The notes under the pieces were generated by a model, which saw only the letters and a list, made by a program, of their open reading frames with translations, was not told where the DNA came from and ran no database searches. A DNA stretch of 61,387 nt from the NCBI GenBank assembly GCA_002428085.1, contig DJAA01000039.1:2566-63952 (forward strand). The letters are read 5' to 3'. This DNA comes from Sulfurimonas sp. UBA6014 (GTDB taxonomy: Bacteria > Campylobacterota > Campylobacteria > Campylobacterales > Sulfurimonadaceae). Of this stretch, positions 59,264 through 61,387 are shown one piece after another; position 1 is the first letter of the stretch, and the number at the start of each line of letters is the position of its first letter. Made by a program: the position numbers and the translations under genes.

Positions 59264-61387
59264 TTAATCAGAAATATTAAACCCATTTCTCAGTATATTT
59301 TCAAACGCATCAGCAGGGACAGGCTTAGAGTAAAAATAACCTTGAATATTTTCACATCCATTTTCAATGAGGAAATCTCTTTGTGCTTTCGTCTCGACAC
59401 CCTCAGCAATAATTTTTAAGTTTAAACTTTTAGCAAGAGCTATGACTGCTTTTGTAATGCCAACATCCTCTTCGTCCTCTGGTAAGTCTCTTACAAATGC
59501 TTGATCTATTTTTAATTTATCTATAGGAAGTCTTTTAAGGTATGTTAACGAAGAGTATCCTGTACCGAAGTCATCAACTGCCAACTCTATGCCTAGATTA
59601 CTTATAGCCTGCAAAATTATAATTGCTTTTTCTGGATGTGTCATAATCTGACTTTCAGTAACTTCTAACTCTAGCCACTCTGCTTTTGCATTTGTCTCAC
59701 GCATTAACAAACTAAACATTTTGACAAAGTCTTCTTTGTGAAGTTGTTTTACAGAAAGATTCATAGTGAGGACTCCAGGGTTAAAACCTTTTTTATACCA
59801 ATGAGATATTTGTGTCATTGCGGTTCTCATGACATATCTATCTAGCTCAACTATGAGCCCTGTTGATTCTGCAAGAGGAATAAATTTAGATGGCGCAACT
59901 AAACCCATGGTTGGATGTTGCCATCTTACAAGTGCTTCCATGCCAATGATAGTATTTGTAACTCCATTTACTTGTGCTTGGTAGTACACTACAAGCTCTT
60001 CATTTTTCAGAGCAGATCTAAGGCTTGACTCCATGACCACTCTTTCAAATGCAAGTTCCGTCAATGTTGCATTATAGTATTGAAAGTTATTTCTCCCTTC
60101 ATCTTTTGCCTTATACATAGCAGAATCTGCAAACTTAAGAAGACTTTGAGCAGAGTCTCCATCATCGGGGTAAATACTAATACCTATACTGCTAGATACA
60201 TACAAAATATTGTTGTTTATATCCATAGACTGCGCTAAACTCTCTAATATTTTATTCGATATTACAGAGGCATCTTGCACTTGATGTAAATCTTCTAGGA
60301 TGATGGTAAATTCATCTCCACCCAATCGAGCTAATGTATCTTCATCTCTTTTAGCCGCTTTTAGTCTTGTAGTGACTATTTTTAAAATATTATCGCCAAC
60401 ATCATGACCCAAGGAATCATTTATCTCTTTAAAATGGTCTAGATCTATGAAAAGGAGTGCTATCTTGGAGTTATGGCGTTTAGCTTTTTCAATGGCTTGT
60501 TCTAATCTATCTTGAAATAGAGTTCTGTTGGGGAGACTTGTTAAGACATCATGATGGGCTTGATAGTGTAAAATATTTTTTTGTTCCGCTATTTTATTCT
60601 CTGTATTTTTTCTATCTGTTATATCATGAATATACCCATACCATAAAACACTGCCATCTTCAAGCATTTCTGGTTTAGAAAAACCCTCAAGCCAGCGCAT
60701 ACCTTTTTTTGGTAAATTAACTCTGTATTGAACATTCCAATTATGCATGGTTTGAGCTGAAGTTTGAATCGTTGCAACTACTTGATCCAAATCATCAGGA
60801 TGTAATATTTTAAGCACAGCCTGTGCATCTTCTATCACATCTTGAGGTTCAACTTCATAAATGTCTTTTATCCCATGACTCGCATAAGGAAAACAAGCAT
60901 GTCCATCTGGAAAAAGCTTATATTGAAAAAGAGTTCCAGGCACATTTTGTGTTAACTTTTCCAACATTTTATAACTAGACTGAAGCTCGAGCGTTCTCTC
61001 TTTCACTTTATCTTCAAGTTTGAGTTGATGAGAACGTACGCTTACAATGAGTTTGTTAAAGGCCTCTATTAAAGATTGTATCTCATTTCTCGATGTTGAC
61101 TCTATTTTTTTTGGTAGTTGCATTTCATCAATTTCGGCTACTTCTTTGGAGAGCCTAATAATCGGCCGTGAAATCATTCTATACGTTAAAACTATTCCAA
61201 AAAATACAAGAATCATTAATATTAAACTCAAATAGAGGGTCATTTTTTTAAAGCTCTCTACCGGAGCATAAAGTTCCTCTGTGTCAATTTTGACACTCAT
61301 TCCCCAGTTAAGTGAGGGCAAATATCTCCAAACAGCTACTACCTCTTTTCCTCTGTAATCAATATAAGTACCACTTCCTTGTTCTCC
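59264..61387 (-). CDS. Membrane sensor with HAMP-PAS-GGDEF-EAL (5' end outside window)
   Basis: The frame stays open to the window edge, so the start lies further right; 707 residues are visible. The first 25 or so ('GSGTYIDYRGKEVVAVWRYL') look like the last part of a dCache periplasmic domain. Then come a membrane helix ('MTLYLSLILMILVFFGIVL'), HAMP linker, coiled coil, PAS ('VLWYGYIHDITDRKN'), GGDEF with intact 'LARLGGDEFTIIL' and an I-site RDED, and EAL with 'IIGMEALVRWQHP' and 'VDDFGTGYSSLTYLKRLPID'. Both enzymatic sites look intact, so it may make or break c-di-GMP according to a small ligand in the periplasm. Confidence 0.9.
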   Translation of the reverse strand, partial: GEQGSGTYIDYRGKEVVAVWRYLPSLNWGMSVKIDTEELYAPVESFKKMTLYLSLILMILVFFGIVLTYRMISRPIIRLSKEVAEIDEMQLPKKIESTSRNEIQSLIEAFNKLIVSVRSHQLKLEDKVKERTLELQSSYKMLEKLTQNVPGTLFQYKLFPDGHACFPYASHGIKDIYEVEPQDVIEDAQAVLKILHPDDLDQVVATIQTSAQTMHNWNVQYRVNLPKKGMRWLEGFSKPEMLEDGSVLWYGYIHDITDRKNTENKIAEQKNILHYQAHHDVLTSLPNRTLFQDRLEQAIEKAKRHNSKIALLFIDLDHFKEINDSLGHDVGDNILKIVTTRLKAAKRDEDTLARLGGDEFTIILEDLHQVQDASVISNKILESLAQSMDINNNILYVSSSIGISIYPDDGDSAQSLLKFADSAMYKAKDEGRNNFQYYNATLTELAFERVVMESSLRSALKNEELVVYYQAQVNGVTNTIIGMEALVRWQHPTMGLVAPSKFIPLAESTGLIVELDRYVMRTAMTQISHWYKKGFNPGVLTMNLSVKQLHKEDFVKMFSLLMRETNAKAEWLELEVTESQIMTHPEKAIIILQAISNLGIELAVDDFGTGYSSLTYLKRLPIDKLKIDQAFVRDLPEDEEDVGITKAVIALAKSLNLKIIAEGVETKAQRDFLIENGCENIQGYFYSKPVPADAFENILRNGFNISD

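Overview
The window looks like chromosomal DNA of a free-living, chemolithotrophic member of the Campylobacterota (a Sulfurimonas/Sulfuricurvum-like organism). This is inferred from AT-rich composition and gene content, not from a database search. Supporting signs are: the gene order argS-tatA-gmk-acidic protein-fliR-ABC ATPase-tsf-rpsB, which I recall from Campylobacter jejuni; pflA directly behind nuoN, also as in C. jejuni; a complex I operon with no classical NuoE/NuoF and with two NuoG subunits; an MqnP-type (futalosine pathway) prenyltransferase; and many two-component, c-di-GMP and chemotaxis proteins. I see no rRNA, tRNA, CRISPR array, transposase or prophage gene.

Layout. Positions 1-7.5 kb hold signalling and envelope genes: a TonB-dependent receptor divergent from a YfiR-like/diguanylate cyclase pair, then NhaA, then an Aer-type PAS protein overlapping a chemoreceptor with a C-terminal zinc-binding CZB domain. 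Positions 7.5-16 kb hold a peptidoglycan-peptide cluster (amidase, DUF819 membrane protein, dipeptide epimerase), a DnaQ-like exonuclease, an NhaC-type antiporter whose normal start codon appears to be missing, a GNAT enzyme and an L,D-transpeptidase. Positions 14.4-21.7 kb are the conserved argS-to-rpsB block. Positions 22-30.5 kb hold an acidic-linker porin, Bcp, a DUF420 protein, DedA, MurG, FtsW, two small hypothetical proteins, MqnP and MiaA.

Positions 30.5-50.3 kb are one long minus-strand unit: nuoA, B, C, D, a 73-residue NuoE-position protein, a GltD/NfnB-like flavoprotein in the NuoF position, two tandem nuoG genes, nuoH-N and then pflA. The electron-input end is the most unusual part. 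The flavoprotein keeps a relic of the NuoF N3 Fe-S domain but has Gly in place of one of the four Cys. Both NuoG copies carry a full set of Fe-S motifs, including a second complete ferredoxin-type motif. Positions 50.3-61.4 kb hold an OlsF-like bifunctional acyltransferase, preceded by four (A/G)TTAC repeats at exactly 11-bp spacing (a response-regulator-type site), an AAA ATPase, a FadL-family porin, endonuclease IV, a lipoprotein, a periplasmic alpha-carbonic anhydrase, an SDR/DUF2867 protein, and a PAS-GGDEF-EAL protein that runs off the right edge.

Repeats are few: two bipartite REP-like hairpin elements (1-67, 24301-24385), a related single hairpin (23771-23788), and one 'CATTGCGAGGA'-type palindrome (7461-7529). 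Genes are tightly packed, with several convergent 3' ends that touch or overlap. Starts were chosen from ribosome binding sites where these could be seen; TTG and GTG starts are common. Family assignments rest on motifs read by eye.
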